Part shown: piece by piece, positions 41,433-50,048 of the stretch
Layout of the letters: the number at the start of each line of letters is the position of its first letter
Position numbering within the stretch: the stretch's first letter is position 1
Assembly: GCA_038741495.1 (NCBI GenBank)
Contig: JAVYKX010000002.1
Coordinates: forward strand, 260,541 to 324,540
Reading direction: 5' to 3'
Source of the DNA: Thermofilum sp.
GTDB taxonomy: Archaea; Thermoproteota; Thermoprotei; Thermofilales; Thermofilaceae
Length of the DNA stretch: 64,000 nt
The notes under the pieces: model-generated
Told to the model about the DNA's origin: nothing
The model's database searches: none
What the model saw: only the letters and a program-made list of their open reading frames with translations
Position numbers and translations under genes: made by a program

Positions 41433-43259
41433 GTGGAGCTCGATAGAAGGGTGAGCGTGCTGGACTTGTACAAGGTCTGGCCCCTGCTCCGCCGCCTGGA
41501 GGGAGAAAGGCTGGAGAGGATTTACTCCTGCGGAGAGGTTGTCGCCGCTACCACCAGGTCTGCCGTCTTCATTTTCAGCCCCCGCCGCGGTCCAGCCGTC
41601 CTCCGGGAAGGCGCGGAGCTACCGCCGGGGACTCAGCGCTTGAAGCAGCTCTCCCAGCTTGAGGGTAAGCGTGTGACCTCTGTCGAGCAGGTGAACGGAG
41701 ACCGCGTGCTTTCGCTCCAGCTGGGCTCCTTCGAGCTCGTGCTGGAGTGGGTTAGAGACGGCAACGTGGTTCTCTTAGACTCCTCCGGTAGAATCGCCTA
41801 CGCAATGAAGCATCAGAAGATGAGGGATAGATCCCTCGTGCGGGGCGAGCACTACAAGCCTCCGCCGAAGCCCGGCGACGCGTTCTCGGATCCCCCCAGC
41901 CAGCTTTTCAGCCTCTTCCGCTCCAGCGGCAGGAGGAGCGCAGTCACCGCAATGAGCCTTGCCGCATCTCTGCCGGCTGAAGTAGTCTACGAGGCTTTCT
42001 ATCGGCGCGGTGTCGACCCGGGTTTGCGCGCAGACTCGGTTGACGAGAGCACTTTCAGGAGCCTCCTCTCCGAGGCCCGCGACATCTTCCTGGAAGGCCT
42101 CGCGGACTACACCGGAGGCTACTGGCGCCCGGGAGGCGGGGCGGAGATCTACGCTTTCCCCGCGAGGCACCGTAGCGCTGTGGAGAGGTTCGAGGGGTTT
42201 GCCGAGAAGCTGAGCGAGCTGATAGTCAAGCTGGCGGTGAGCGATGCAGCTCCCAGCGAGGCTGCACCCCCTGTGGATGAAGTCGAGGAAGCTCTCCGCG
42301 AAGCGGAGGAGGCGGCGAGGCTGCTGCAGGAGCATGCGTGGCGAGTGGACCAGGTACTGGAGAGGTACAGGGAGCTGAGAAGCGAGAAGCTAGCGTGGGC
42401 AGCGCTGGAGGAGAAGCTGAGAGCCGAGTTTCCGGAAGTGGTTTCCGTGGATCCCTCGAAAAACACCTTGACCTTGAGGCTCGGAGAGGCGGAGGTATCC
42501 GTCCTGGCGGCGGAGAGTGCGGCCGCTAACGCGGGGAGGTACTTCGAGAGGGTTAAAGCTTTGAGGAGGAGGCTTGAGGAGCTGAAGTCCGCTGCCCCCC
42601 GCGTGCGCCCCTCGGTGGTTATATCCCCTAGGCCGAAGCGCAGGGAAGCTTGGTACAGCCAGTTCCGCTTCTTCTGGACGAGCGGCGGTTTTCTCGTCGT
42701 CGCCGGCAGGACAGCTGGGCAGAACGAGCTGCTGGTGAGGAGGTACATGGACCCCAGCGATATCTTTCTCCACGCGGATATCCACGGCGCACCAGCGACA
42801 GTGATCAAGACTGGGGGGCGCCAGCCGAGCGAGCAGGATATCAGCGAGGCCGCTCAGTTCGCAGCCTGCTACTCCAGCGCGTGGAAAGCCGGGATGTACA
42901 CCGTCGACGTGTTCTGGGTCCCGGGAGCTCAAGTATCCAAGTCCCCTCCCAGCGGCGAGTACCTGGGGAAAGGGAGCTTCATGGTGTACGGCAAGAGGAA
43001 CTACGTCAAGGGCATCAAGCTCGAGCTCCTGGTGGGTTACAGCAGCTCGCTGGGCCTAGTGGCGCTCCCCGCGATCGCAGCTCCGCGCGAAGGCTGCTTC
43101 CTGAAGCTTGCTCCGGGTAGGCTATCCCGCGACCTAGCGGCGCGCAAGGTGGTGGAGTTCCTCAGAAGGGAGTGTGGCGCGAGGGGCTTCAGGGACGAAG
43201 ATGTCCTGAGGCTTCTCCCTGAGGGGGGCTTTCACGTGGAGAGGTGGAGGCCGCTGTGA
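41433..43259 (+). CDS. rqcH: NFACT-family protein RqcH (ribosome-associated quality control)
   Basis: This 608-residue protein binds peptidyl-tRNA on split large ribosomal subunits and adds C-terminal Ala tails (RqcH/NEMF/Rqc2 family). The NFACT-N domain (about 1-250), a coiled coil (about 285-390), and the NFACT-R domain (from about 407: WYSQFRFFWTSGGFLVVAG, DIFLHADIHGAP) are in the expected order. GTG start. Its end overlaps the next gene in the sequence GTGA. It is the first of four overlapping genes ending in AMMECR1. Confidence 0.93.
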   Translation: MELDRRVSVLDLYKVWPLLRRLEGERLERIYSCGEVVAATTRSAVFIFSPRRGPAVLREGAELPPGTQRLKQLSQLEGKRVTSVEQVNGDRVLSLQLGSFELVLEWVRDGNVVLLDSSGRIAYAMKHQKMRDRSLVRGEHYKPPPKPGDAFSDPPSQLFSLFRSSGRRSAVTAMSLAASLPAEVVYEAFYRRGVDPGLRADSVDESTFRSLLSEARDIFLEGLADYTGGYWRPGGGAEIYAFPARHRSAVERFEGFAEKLSELIVKLAVSDAAPSEAAPPVDEVEEALREAEEAARLLQEHAWRVDQVLERYRELRSEKLAWAALEEKLRAEFPEVVSVDPSKNTLTLRLGEAEVSVLAAESAAANAGRYFERVKALRRRLEELKSAAPRVRPSVVISPRPKRREAWYSQFRFFWTSGGFLVVAGRTAGQNELLVRRYMDPSDIFLHADIHGAPATVIKTGGRQPSEQDISEAAQFAACYSSAWKAGMYTVDVFWVPGAQVSKSPPSGEYLGKGSFMVYGKRNYVKGIKLELLVGYSSSLGLVALPAIAAPREGCFLKLAPGRLSRDLAARKVVEFLRRECGARGFRDEDVLRLLPEGGFHVERWRPL

Positions 43260-43924
43260 AGTACTACGAGCCAGTCCTAGAAGCTGAGAGTGTTTCAGGA
43301 TTGCTGAGCACTCTCGCTGAAGCCGACCCACCGCCTCTCATCGTGAAGCTTGGCGAGCGGTATTACCCTCTGCACCAGCTGCTGCTGACTCTCGACGGGA
43401 AGTCTGCGAGAGGGGTGCGCGTGCTCTCCTCGAGCCCTGGCCTCCGCTCGGCGCTAAAGCTCCTCTCCCAGGGCCATTACCTGGTCGTGCGGAGTAGAGC
43501 TGTGACGCCGCGTTCGGTAATTCGCTACCTTCTCGAGGAGGAGTTTCTGGCTGACGAGGCCGTGCTGGAGAGAGTGACCAGGTACGCGGTTCCCTGCTTG
43601 AAGAGCAATGCCACGGTGAAGACCGTCGTCCGATTCCTCGAGGCTAGAGGGGCTGTGGCGGCCCCCCTCTGCTGGCAGTCGAGGATTAAGCGAGTAGTCA
43701 CCATCGTGGATGCGCTCTCCTACGCGGTCTCCTCGGGTCTCTCGAGGAGGAGCCTTCTCCTGGACCGGAGCTCTGCTGCGCGCATAGGCGGATCCCGGCC
43801 GAGAGCACACTCGGAGCCGCTTCAACCTCTTCTCAACGGGCTCTACGCAGTCACTCCAACCGGTTTGCTTCTCGACGTCAGCTCGTTGAGGATGATGCTG
43901 GGTGAGCTGAGCGTTGAAGTATAG
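43256..43924 (+). CDS. Unknown protein in the rqcH operon
   Basis: This protein of about 222 residues starts at a GTG overlapping the rqcH stop (GTGA), so it is translationally coupled; an in-frame GTG at 43244 is possible. It has no recognisable domain. The composition is of a soluble alpha/beta protein with basic stretches (RSRAVTPRSVIRYLLEEEF, SRIKRVVTIVDALSYA). The obligatory coupling suggests it works with RqcH or the next nuclease-like gene. Confidence 0.6.
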   Translation: MKYYEPVLEAESVSGLLSTLAEADPPPLIVKLGERYYPLHQLLLTLDGKSARGVRVLSSSPGLRSALKLLSQGHYLVVRSRAVTPRSVIRYLLEEEFLADEAVLERVTRYAVPCLKSNATVKTVVRFLEARGAVAAPLCWQSRIKRVVTIVDALSYAVSSGLSRRSLLLDRSSAARIGGSRPRAHSEPLQPLLNGLYAVTPTGLLLDVSSLRMMLGELSVEV

Positions 43925-44408
43925 GCTGGTGATCGTCGACGGGATGCTCGGGAAGCTGGCACGGTGGCTTAGAATGCTAGGCGTACCAGCTCTCTACAAG
44001 GGGGTCTGGGGCGATGAGGAGCTGCTGGAGCTAGCGCAAGGGGAGGGGGTTTTGCTCTTGACGCGGGATAAGGAGCTCGCGCGCAAGGCAAGAAGCGCAG
44101 GCTTGAGCGCGCTCCTCTTACCCCAGGCGGAGGTCGAAGATCTTCTCGCAGTAGTCTTGCCGGCGCTCGGCAGGGAGCCTGTTTTCGACCAGAGGAGCGC
44201 GCTCTGCCCACTGTGCGGGTCGGCGCTGAGCCCTGCGGGCAGGGATGAGGTCGCGAGGAGGGTTCCCCAAAGGATTCTCGCCGTTTATAGCGAGTTCTAC
44301 ATGTGCACGAAGTGCGGACAAGTTTATTGGGCTGGATCGCACATGAGGCAGATCGAGGCCACTCTCGAGAGGGTGAGGCGGATTGCTTACGGGAAAATTG
44401 TCTGCTGA
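43914..44408 (+). CDS. Mut7-C RNase-domain protein with zinc ribbon
   Basis: This 164-residue protein of the Mut7-C family (PIN-like fold) is a predicted RNase. The family start IVDGMLGKLARWLRMLG is clear, with the acidic VDG, DEELLELA and TRDKELARKA motifs. The C-terminal half is a zinc ribbon (CPLCGS and CTKCGQ). It starts with a TTG overlapping the preceding gene by 11 bases. RNA cleavage is inferred from the family. Confidence 0.85.
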   Translation: MKYRLVIVDGMLGKLARWLRMLGVPALYKGVWGDEELLELAQGEGVLLLTRDKELARKARSAGLSALLLPQAEVEDLLAVVLPALGREPVFDQRSALCPLCGSALSPAGRDEVARRVPQRILAVYSEFYMCTKCGQVYWAGSHMRQIEATLERVRRIAYGKIVC

Positions 44409-45036
44409 AGAAGGAGCGTTCCTCGTAAGGCTTGCAAGAAGGGCTGTAGAGACTTACCTGAAGAACGCGGTGATCATCGACCCTCCGCCCGAAACTCCTC
44501 CTAGTCTCATGCAGGAGAGCGGAGCGTTCGTGACAATCGAGGCTTTACGGCTGGACAGGTTCACTGGCAGAGTTAGGAGGGAGCTGAGGGGCTGCATCGG
44601 CTACCCTGAACCCCTGCTCCCCCTCGCCGAGGCGGTAATCAGGGCGGCGATAGCAGCCGCTACAGAGGATCCCAGGTTCCCTCCGCTCACCCCTCGCGAG
44701 CTCGACAACGTGATCTTCGAAGTGAGCGTGCTCACACCTCCTCAGCTGGTCCACTACCGGGAGCCCGCCGAGCTCCTCGAGAAAGTGAAAGTTGGCCGGG
44801 ACGGGCTGATGGTCGAGCTCGGCGGAGCTCGGGGTCTCCTGCTGCCGCAGGTCCCCGTCGAGGAAGGGTGGAGTGTCGAGAAGTTTCTCAGCTACGCTTG
44901 CCTGAAGGCCGGGCTGCCGGAGGATGCTTGGAAGACTAGCCGCTTGAGGGTCTACACTTTCCAGGCCCAGATCTTCGTCGAAGCGACGCCGGGCGGCGAC
45001 GTTGTTGAAAGAGTGCTGGAGCCTCTTCACGAGTGA
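44398..45036 (+). CDS. AMMECR1-family protein
   Basis: This protein of about 212 residues is widely conserved in archaea and eukaryotes, function unproven. The family signature RRELRGCIGYPEPLLPLAE and IRAAIAAATEDPRFPPLTP is exact. Length fits. The start is a TTG at 44398 overlapping the previous stop, or the upstream TTG at 44383. It ends the overlapping operon with RqcH and Mut7-C. Confidence 0.9.
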   Translation: MSAEEGAFLVRLARRAVETYLKNAVIIDPPPETPPSLMQESGAFVTIEALRLDRFTGRVRRELRGCIGYPEPLLPLAEAVIRAAIAAATEDPRFPPLTPRELDNVIFEVSVLTPPQLVHYREPAELLEKVKVGRDGLMVELGGARGLLLPQVPVEEGWSVEKFLSYACLKAGLPEDAWKTSRLRVYTFQAQIFVEATPGGDVVERVLEPLHE

Positions 45037-45112
45037 ATGCTTCGAGCAATAGCTTAATTACGGCGTTTCTCGCAGTAGAGCGTGGAAGGGCTCTAGTGGT
45101 GAAGCCGCGTTG

Positions 45113-45988
45113 GTGAAGGAGATAAGGCTCTACCTGTGCCGCGACGAGAAGTCGGGCGAGATGCTCGAAGCTTTCCGCAGGGAGCTGAACCTCCTGCCCC
45201 GGGAGAGCCGCCCGAAGCTCAAAGCGAAGGTACTCAAGCTTCGGAACCCTTCAGGGTTCGAGCAGTACGTGAGAGAGCTGGAGGAGCTTTTCGGCGGCCT
45301 TTACGTTGAGGAGTTCAAAAAGTACGGAATTCGCGCCGTGCCTGCTGTCGTAGTAGACGGCGAGAAGCTGTTTGAAGGAAAGTACCTCACCAGGGACGAG
45401 ATCAGGTCCCTCCTGGGTCTTCAGCCCGCGCAACCCCAGCCTGCCCAGCCCCCTCCAGCATCTCGGCCACCGCAACCTGCAGCGCAGCCACCCGCGAAGC
45501 CCTTCGAGCTAACTCCAGTAGAGCTTGTTCCACCGGAGGAAGAGCAGCTTCCCGAACTGAAGCCCGAGCCGAGACCCACGCCGCCTATCCTCCAGCCTGC
45601 GAGAGCGACACCTGAGAGGGCTACTCCCGGAGAAGCGCGGAAAGTTGCGCCTCAGCCTCCCACCCGGGTAGAGCCGAGGAGAGAAGAGCTGCCTGAGGAA
45701 CCGTTCGTCATAGAGCCAATCAAGGTTGAACCGGTAAAGGCTCCTCAGCCGGGCAAGCCTGCACAGCAGCAAGCAGCTCCGCCCCCCCTAGCCCCCGAGC
45801 CCAGGAGGGCTGCAGCCCCCCAGCAACCTCCCGCGCCGCGACCTGCCGCTGAAGCGCCGCAAGCTCCGGCGGCGAAGTTCTCTTGCTATACTTGCATCCA
45901 CTTCAACCCCGAGCGTTCCCGCTGTAGGCTTCTCCACATACCTGTCCCCGACCCGAACTCACCGCCATGCGGTAGAGGTAGGCGCTAA
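45113..45988 (+). CDS. Thioredoxin-like domain protein with Pro-rich linker and C-terminal Cys motif
   Basis: This 291-residue protein has an N-terminal domain (about 1-103) strikingly similar to the one fused to the pilus ATPase at 820. Both share a single Cys followed by Arg-Asp (YLCRD, Cys 9), the segment LFGG-[LV]-Y, and the cis-Pro type motif (VPAVVVDGEKLFEGKY, Pro 77). The two domains appear more than half identical by eye. Residues of about 105-250 are Pro/Gln/Ala-rich linker. The C-terminus (from 258) has four Cys spaced C-x2-C-x9-C-x14-C, likely a zinc or Fe-S site. Start is the GTG at 45113 (a TTG just before is possible). Function is unknown. Confidence 0.75.
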   Translation: MKEIRLYLCRDEKSGEMLEAFRRELNLLPRESRPKLKAKVLKLRNPSGFEQYVRELEELFGGLYVEEFKKYGIRAVPAVVVDGEKLFEGKYLTRDEIRSLLGLQPAQPQPAQPPPASRPPQPAAQPPAKPFELTPVELVPPEEEQLPELKPEPRPTPPILQPARATPERATPGEARKVAPQPPTRVEPRREELPEEPFVIEPIKVEPVKAPQPGKPAQQQAAPPPLAPEPRRAAAPQQPPAPRPAAEAPQAPAAKFSCYTCIHFNPERSRCRLLHIPVPDPNSPPCGRGRR

Positions 45989-46034
45989 GCGCTATCCTTA
46001 TTTCCTACTTCCGTGCCTCCCCTAAGGGGAGAAG

Positions 46035-47837
46035 GTGGCTAGCGATCTCCCGTACAGCGTTCTAGTAGATTTCTACGAGAAGATCGAGGAGACCACTAGC
46101 AGGATAGCTATGACCGACTACCTTGTCGCGCTCTTCAAAAAGACTCCAACCGAAATGCTTGACAAGGTCATTTACCTCACGCAGGGGCAGCTGAGGCCTG
46201 ACTTCGAGGGAGTTGAGCTGGGGGTAGCGGAGAAGCTGTGCCTCCGCGCGATCGCGAAAGCCGGAGGAATACCGCTCTCGACTGTTGAGGAGCTTTACAA
46301 GAAGCTTGGAGACGCCGGCCTCGTGGCTGAGACTCTGCTTTCGAAGCCGAAGCAGAGCGCAAGCCTCCTAGGCTTCCTGGGTGTTGAGGAGCAGCGAGCG
46401 GAGCTCACAGTATCTCAGGTCTACAACGCGCTGATGCGTATAGCCCTAGCGAGCGGAGAGGGTGCTCAGGAGGTCAAGGTGGGGACGCTTTCCTCCCTCT
46501 TATCGAGCGCGAAGCCGAAGGAAGCTAAGTATATCGTCAGGACGGTGACCGGCAAGCTAAGGCTCGGCATCGCCGACATGACGATCCTGGACGCCCTCGC
46601 GGTTGCTTTCACCGGCAGCAAAGCGGCGCGCGACGTGGTCGAGAAGGCTTACACGAAGCACCCAGACCTCGGCCACATTGCCCGTTTGCTAGCTGAGAAA
46701 GGGCTTGACGCTGTGAGAAACATCAAGGTTACCGTAGGCATACCAGTTTTACCCATGCTTGCCGAGAGGCTCGCGGACCCCAGAGAGATTCTCGCCAAGC
46801 TCGGCGGAACCTGCCTGGCGGAGTACAAGTACGACGGGGAGAGAGTCCAGGTTCACAAGAAAGGCGATAAGGTGCTTCTCTTCAGCAGAAGGCTCGAGAA
46901 CATTACCCACCACTACCCGGATGTTGTCGAAAGCATGCAGAGGTTGAAGGCGGGCGAGTGCATCGTAGAGGGGGAGATCGTCGCCTACAGTCCTGATACC
47001 GGGGACCTCCTCCCCTTCCAGGAGCTCATGCACAGGAGGAGGAAGTACGACGTTGAAAGAGCTATGAAAGAGTACCCGGTAAAGGTCTACTTGTTCGACG
47101 CAATCTACGTCGACGGGGAGGAGCTGATCGATAGGCCTCTCTCCGAGAGAAGGAAGATCCTCGAGAGCATCGTGCCCGAGGGGGACGAGAACCTCCTTCT
47201 CTCGAAATCTAAGGTGGTCTCGGACCCTAGGGAGCTAGTCCTCTTCTTCGAAGAAGCCGTCAGCGATGGCTGCGAAGGTATCATGTGCAAGTCTCTCGCT
47301 CAGCAGAGCGTCTACCAGATGGGGGCTCGAGGCTGGCTCTGGATCAAGTTCAAGCGCGATTACCGCATGGAGATGACTGATACTGTCGACCTAGTCGTCG
47401 TGGGCGCTTTCCACGGCCGCGGTAAGAGAGCTGGCGCGTACGGCGCTCTCCTCATGGCGGCTTATGACCCCAAAAACGATGTCTTCAAGACTGTCTGCAA
47501 AGTTGGAAGCGGTTTCACCGACGAAGACTTAGCAAAGCTACCTAGCCTGCTTGAGCCCTACCGGATACCCCACAGGCACCCGAGAGTGTTCTCGAAAATG
47601 GACGCTGACGTCTGGTTTGTACCGGCCGTTGTTCTCGAGGTTATAGGAGCCGAGATCACTTTGAGCCCTCTTCACACATGCGCTTTGGGGGCCCTCGAGG
47701 AGGGAGCAGGCCTTGCAATTCGTTTTCCCAGGTTCACGGGCAGGTACAGGCTCGACAAAAAACCCGAGCAGGCGACGACAGAGGACGAGCTCGTGGAGAT
47801 GTACAAAGCTCAGAGGAAAACTGCCCTACCAAGCTAG
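46035..47837 (+). CDS. lig: ATP-dependent DNA ligase
   Basis: This 600-residue archaeal replicative ligase seals nicks via an adenylated lysine. The catalytic motif KYDGERVQ has Lys at about residue 265. Other nucleotidyltransferase motifs are visible (RRLENITHHYPD, VEGEIVAY, EGIMCKS, WIKFKRDY). An N-terminal DNA-binding domain (about 1-240) and C-terminal OB domain are present. Length is typical. The stop shares CTAG with the stop of the convergent gene. Confidence 0.96.
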   Translation: MASDLPYSVLVDFYEKIEETTSRIAMTDYLVALFKKTPTEMLDKVIYLTQGQLRPDFEGVELGVAEKLCLRAIAKAGGIPLSTVEELYKKLGDAGLVAETLLSKPKQSASLLGFLGVEEQRAELTVSQVYNALMRIALASGEGAQEVKVGTLSSLLSSAKPKEAKYIVRTVTGKLRLGIADMTILDALAVAFTGSKAARDVVEKAYTKHPDLGHIARLLAEKGLDAVRNIKVTVGIPVLPMLAERLADPREILAKLGGTCLAEYKYDGERVQVHKKGDKVLLFSRRLENITHHYPDVVESMQRLKAGECIVEGEIVAYSPDTGDLLPFQELMHRRRKYDVERAMKEYPVKVYLFDAIYVDGEELIDRPLSERRKILESIVPEGDENLLLSKSKVVSDPRELVLFFEEAVSDGCEGIMCKSLAQQSVYQMGARGWLWIKFKRDYRMEMTDTVDLVVVGAFHGRGKRAGAYGALLMAAYDPKNDVFKTVCKVGSGFTDEDLAKLPSLLEPYRIPHRHPRVFSKMDADVWFVPAVVLEVIGAEITLSPLHTCALGALEEGAGLAIRFPRFTGRYRLDKKPEQATTEDELVEMYKAQRKTALPS

Positions 47838-48415
47838 GTTCTCGCGAGCATCCTGTTCAGCGTCCACCGCAGCGTGCTCTTTATCTCCTCCGCAACTTTC
47901 CTATCACCGTAGTTCGTAATCACTATCCTCTTCAAGTTCCCGTTCTCTTCCTCGATCACGTAATCAAACCCCTCTTCAGGTCTCTTCTCCCCTCTGAGGA
48001 TGAGATCCTCATCCCTCTTCTTGTACCCCTCGAGAACCTTCCTCACGAAGAAGCTCTCGAAGGGCGGCGTAGAGGCTGAGAAGCTTCTGAGGAAAGTGAC
48101 CTCGATGCGTGTCGGGTAAACGTTAACTTTCGCCAGCTTCTCCCCGGTTGTCATAGCTGTAACTACCATCTCGCTGAGAGGTGCTTCCTGCCTCTGGGGC
48201 GGAGCTTCAGCCTGCCTAGGTGGTGCAGCCGGCTGTGCCTGCCGAGCGGCAAGCTCTGAAGCTCTTACGAAGCTCGCAGAAGACAGAGCGGCGTCAACAA
48301 GCTTCACAGTGGCCTCCAGCAGCTCTAGCTCCCTCTTCAGGTCCTCTATTCTACGCTCAAGGTACCTTTTCAGCTCTGCAAGCTTCTGAGCATCTTCGCC
48401 CACAGCCCCCGCCAC
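47834..48415 (-). CDS. Conserved-looking unknown protein with N-terminal coiled coil
   Basis: This 193-residue protein has an N-terminal helix and coiled coil (about 8-55), a Pro/Gln/Ala-rich linker (about 60-80) and a C-terminal alpha/beta domain ending in a basic helix. It reads like an architectural or nucleic-acid protein, but I recognise no family. Its start is 50 bases from the divergent PfkB gene, and the two may share the A+T element at 48433-48444. Its stop shares CTAG with DNA ligase. Confidence 0.6.
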   Translation of the reverse strand: MAGAVGEDAQKLAELKRYLERRIEDLKRELELLEATVKLVDAALSSASFVRASELAARQAQPAAPPRQAEAPPQRQEAPLSEMVVTAMTTGEKLAKVNVYPTRIEVTFLRSFSASTPPFESFFVRKVLEGYKKRDEDLILRGEKRPEEGFDYVIEEENGNLKRIVITNYGDRKVAEEIKSTLRWTLNRMLART

Positions 48416-48432
48416 TTGGTTTAATCGCGACG

Positions 48433-48444
48433 TAAAAATACTTT
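48433..48444 (+). promoter_or_regulatory. TATA-like element between divergent genes
   Basis: TAAAAATACTTT is centred about 28 bases before the GTG at 48465 and, read from the other strand, about 22 bases before the GTG of the minus gene starting at 48415. It may serve both. Confidence 0.45.
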
Positions 48445-48464
48445 GGTTACGTCACGACGTTAAG

Positions 48465-49445
48465 GTGCCCGTTTTGAGGGGCTACCTCCGCTTCGCGGTA
48501 GCGGGAAACCTGAACCTCGACCTCTACTTCATCGTGGGCAGGATACCTCAGCCTGACGAAGCGGTGGAAGCCCAGCAGCACTTCTCTAGACCGGGTGGTG
48601 CTGCGTGCAACGTTTCCGCCGCGCTTGCGAAGCTGGGGGCTCGGGTGCGTCTCTTCGGCTTCGTGGGAAGCGATGAGGCCGGCAGGAGTGTTCTCGAAGG
48701 GCTTAGAGGCATGGGTGTAGACGTGAGTGGTGTTAAAGCCGTAGACAAACCCACGGGAACAGTGGTAGTCTTACTGGACAAGTTGGGCAGGCGAGCCATG
48801 GTAGCTCTGCGTGGAGCTAACTTAGAGCTGAAACCCGGATCCCTGAGTATCGAAGAGTTATCTGGCTTCGACCACCTCCACCTGAGCAGCACCAAGCCCG
48901 ACTTCTCGGCTTGGGTTCTCAGCGAGGCGAAGAGGCTGGGCTTAACTACCAGCTACGACCCAGGGTTAACCGTCGCTGAGCAGGGGCTCGGGGCTTTACG
49001 GGGAGTGCTCGCTTCGACCGATGTTCTTTTCCTGAACGAGAGAGAGTTCACCGCGCTGGGCGGCGACCTGCTTGTAGAGCGTTTTGCCGGGTTGATTATC
49101 CTAAAAAGAGGGGAGAGGGGGTCCGAGGCGCCGCAAGCAGGTCTGCGCGCGGAAGCCTTCCGGGTCGAGGCCGTCGACACGACGGGAGCTGGGGACTCGT
49201 TCGATGCAGCTTTCCTGTTGTGCTGGAAGCTGGGGCTACCTCTCGAAGAGTGCCTACTTGTAGCCAACGCTGCAGGTGCCTTGAAAGCCACTCGAGTTGG
49301 GGCTTACTCCTCACCTACGCTGAGCGAGCTTCTCGCCTTCCTGAGGGAGCGCGGCTTAGGAGACCTGGCGCAGCGCCTAGAGACGAGGCATAAAGCAAAT
49401 AATCAAGTGAGTGGTCTGCTTCAGGGCAGTGGGCGCACATGCTAG
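48465..49445 (+). CDS. PfkB-family carbohydrate kinase
   Basis: This 326-residue ribokinase-fold sugar kinase has signature segments AVAGNLNLDLYFIVG near the start, SRPGGAACNVSAALAKLG and the active-site DTTGAGDSFDAAFL near residue 240 with the catalytic Asp. The substrate cannot be named (ribokinase, fructokinase or nucleoside kinase are all possible). The start is a leaderless GTG. The end overlaps the following Cys-rich gene by seven bases. The last 25 residues extend past the usual fold. Confidence 0.9.
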   Translation: MPVLRGYLRFAVAGNLNLDLYFIVGRIPQPDEAVEAQQHFSRPGGAACNVSAALAKLGARVRLFGFVGSDEAGRSVLEGLRGMGVDVSGVKAVDKPTGTVVVLLDKLGRRAMVALRGANLELKPGSLSIEELSGFDHLHLSSTKPDFSAWVLSEAKRLGLTTSYDPGLTVAEQGLGALRGVLASTDVLFLNEREFTALGGDLLVERFAGLIILKRGERGSEAPQAGLRAEAFRVEAVDTTGAGDSFDAAFLLCWKLGLPLEECLLVANAAGALKATRVGAYSSPTLSELLAFLRERGLGDLAQRLETRHKANNQVSGLLQGSGRTC

Positions 49446-49780
49446 CTTCCGATAGTCAGTGCTCGCCGATCTGCCCCTTTAGGGCGTTCACCTGCTACAA
49501 GGAGGCTATAATCTACCGCAGACGTGGTGGTAGAGTCGAGGCTTTCTGCTCCTGGACCGGCGACGCCTGCATAGGCTTCAAGTGCCAGTTTGCAGGCTGC
49601 TCGAGGCACGCGCTCCTCCCGGACGGCACGTGCAGGCTTAAGGTGGAAGCGCTAGCGCCAGCTGCGAGCGAGGATGATGCCTCGATAGAGGAGGAGGCGA
49701 AGGTTCTGGAAAAACAGATCGAGAGCAAGATCCGGGACAAGATCAAGAAGTTCGGGTCACGAGCGAGAGATCTCTGGTAG
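49439..49780 (+). CDS. Cys-rich protein with C-terminal coiled tail
   Basis: This 113-residue protein has eight Cys in its first 70 residues (CSPICPF, TCYKE, FCSWTGDACIGFKCQFAGC, GTCRL), probably two metal sites, followed by an acidic linker and a charged helix to the end. It overlaps the PfkB gene, so it is co-translated. It resembles in style, but not in spacing, the Cys-rich proteins near 25 kb. Function unknown. Confidence 0.55.
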   Translation: MLASDSQCSPICPFRAFTCYKEAIIYRRRGGRVEAFCSWTGDACIGFKCQFAGCSRHALLPDGTCRLKVEALAPAASEDDASIEEEAKVLEKQIESKIRDKIKKFGSRARDLW

Positions 49781-49838
49781 AGTAGAGATCCTAGCAGGAG
49801 GTTGAGCTTTGTTTGAATTCGATGCTAGCTGCTGGTAG

Positions 49839-49994
49839 ATGCTTCTGCAGCGGGAGAGCTGGGAGAAGACAGCTAGCCTGCGGCTAGGCAGCTGCGATGA
49901 TTACTCCTACCTGCTCCGCAAGCGCTGGAACACGCTTTCTAGAGCTACCGCTAGGTGCCAGGAGCTGGTCTGCATGGTGGTTGTAAAGCTCTAG
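49839..49994 (+). CDS. Possible 51-aa protein (weak)
   Basis: An ATG at 49839 opens a 51-residue frame with several Arg and Trp residues and two Cys. There is no clear ribosome binding site or TATA box at the right distance. It fills part of the otherwise empty 49781-50048 gap. The surrounding sequence could be a decayed gene. Confidence 0.2.
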   Translation: MLLQRESWEKTASLRLGSCDDYSYLLRKRWNTLSRATARCQELVCMVVVKL

Positions 49995-50048
49995 CATCCG
50001 GTACGGTATTTAACCCCCTGTTTTCAAAGGGGCTAGGGTGCTTAAGTC

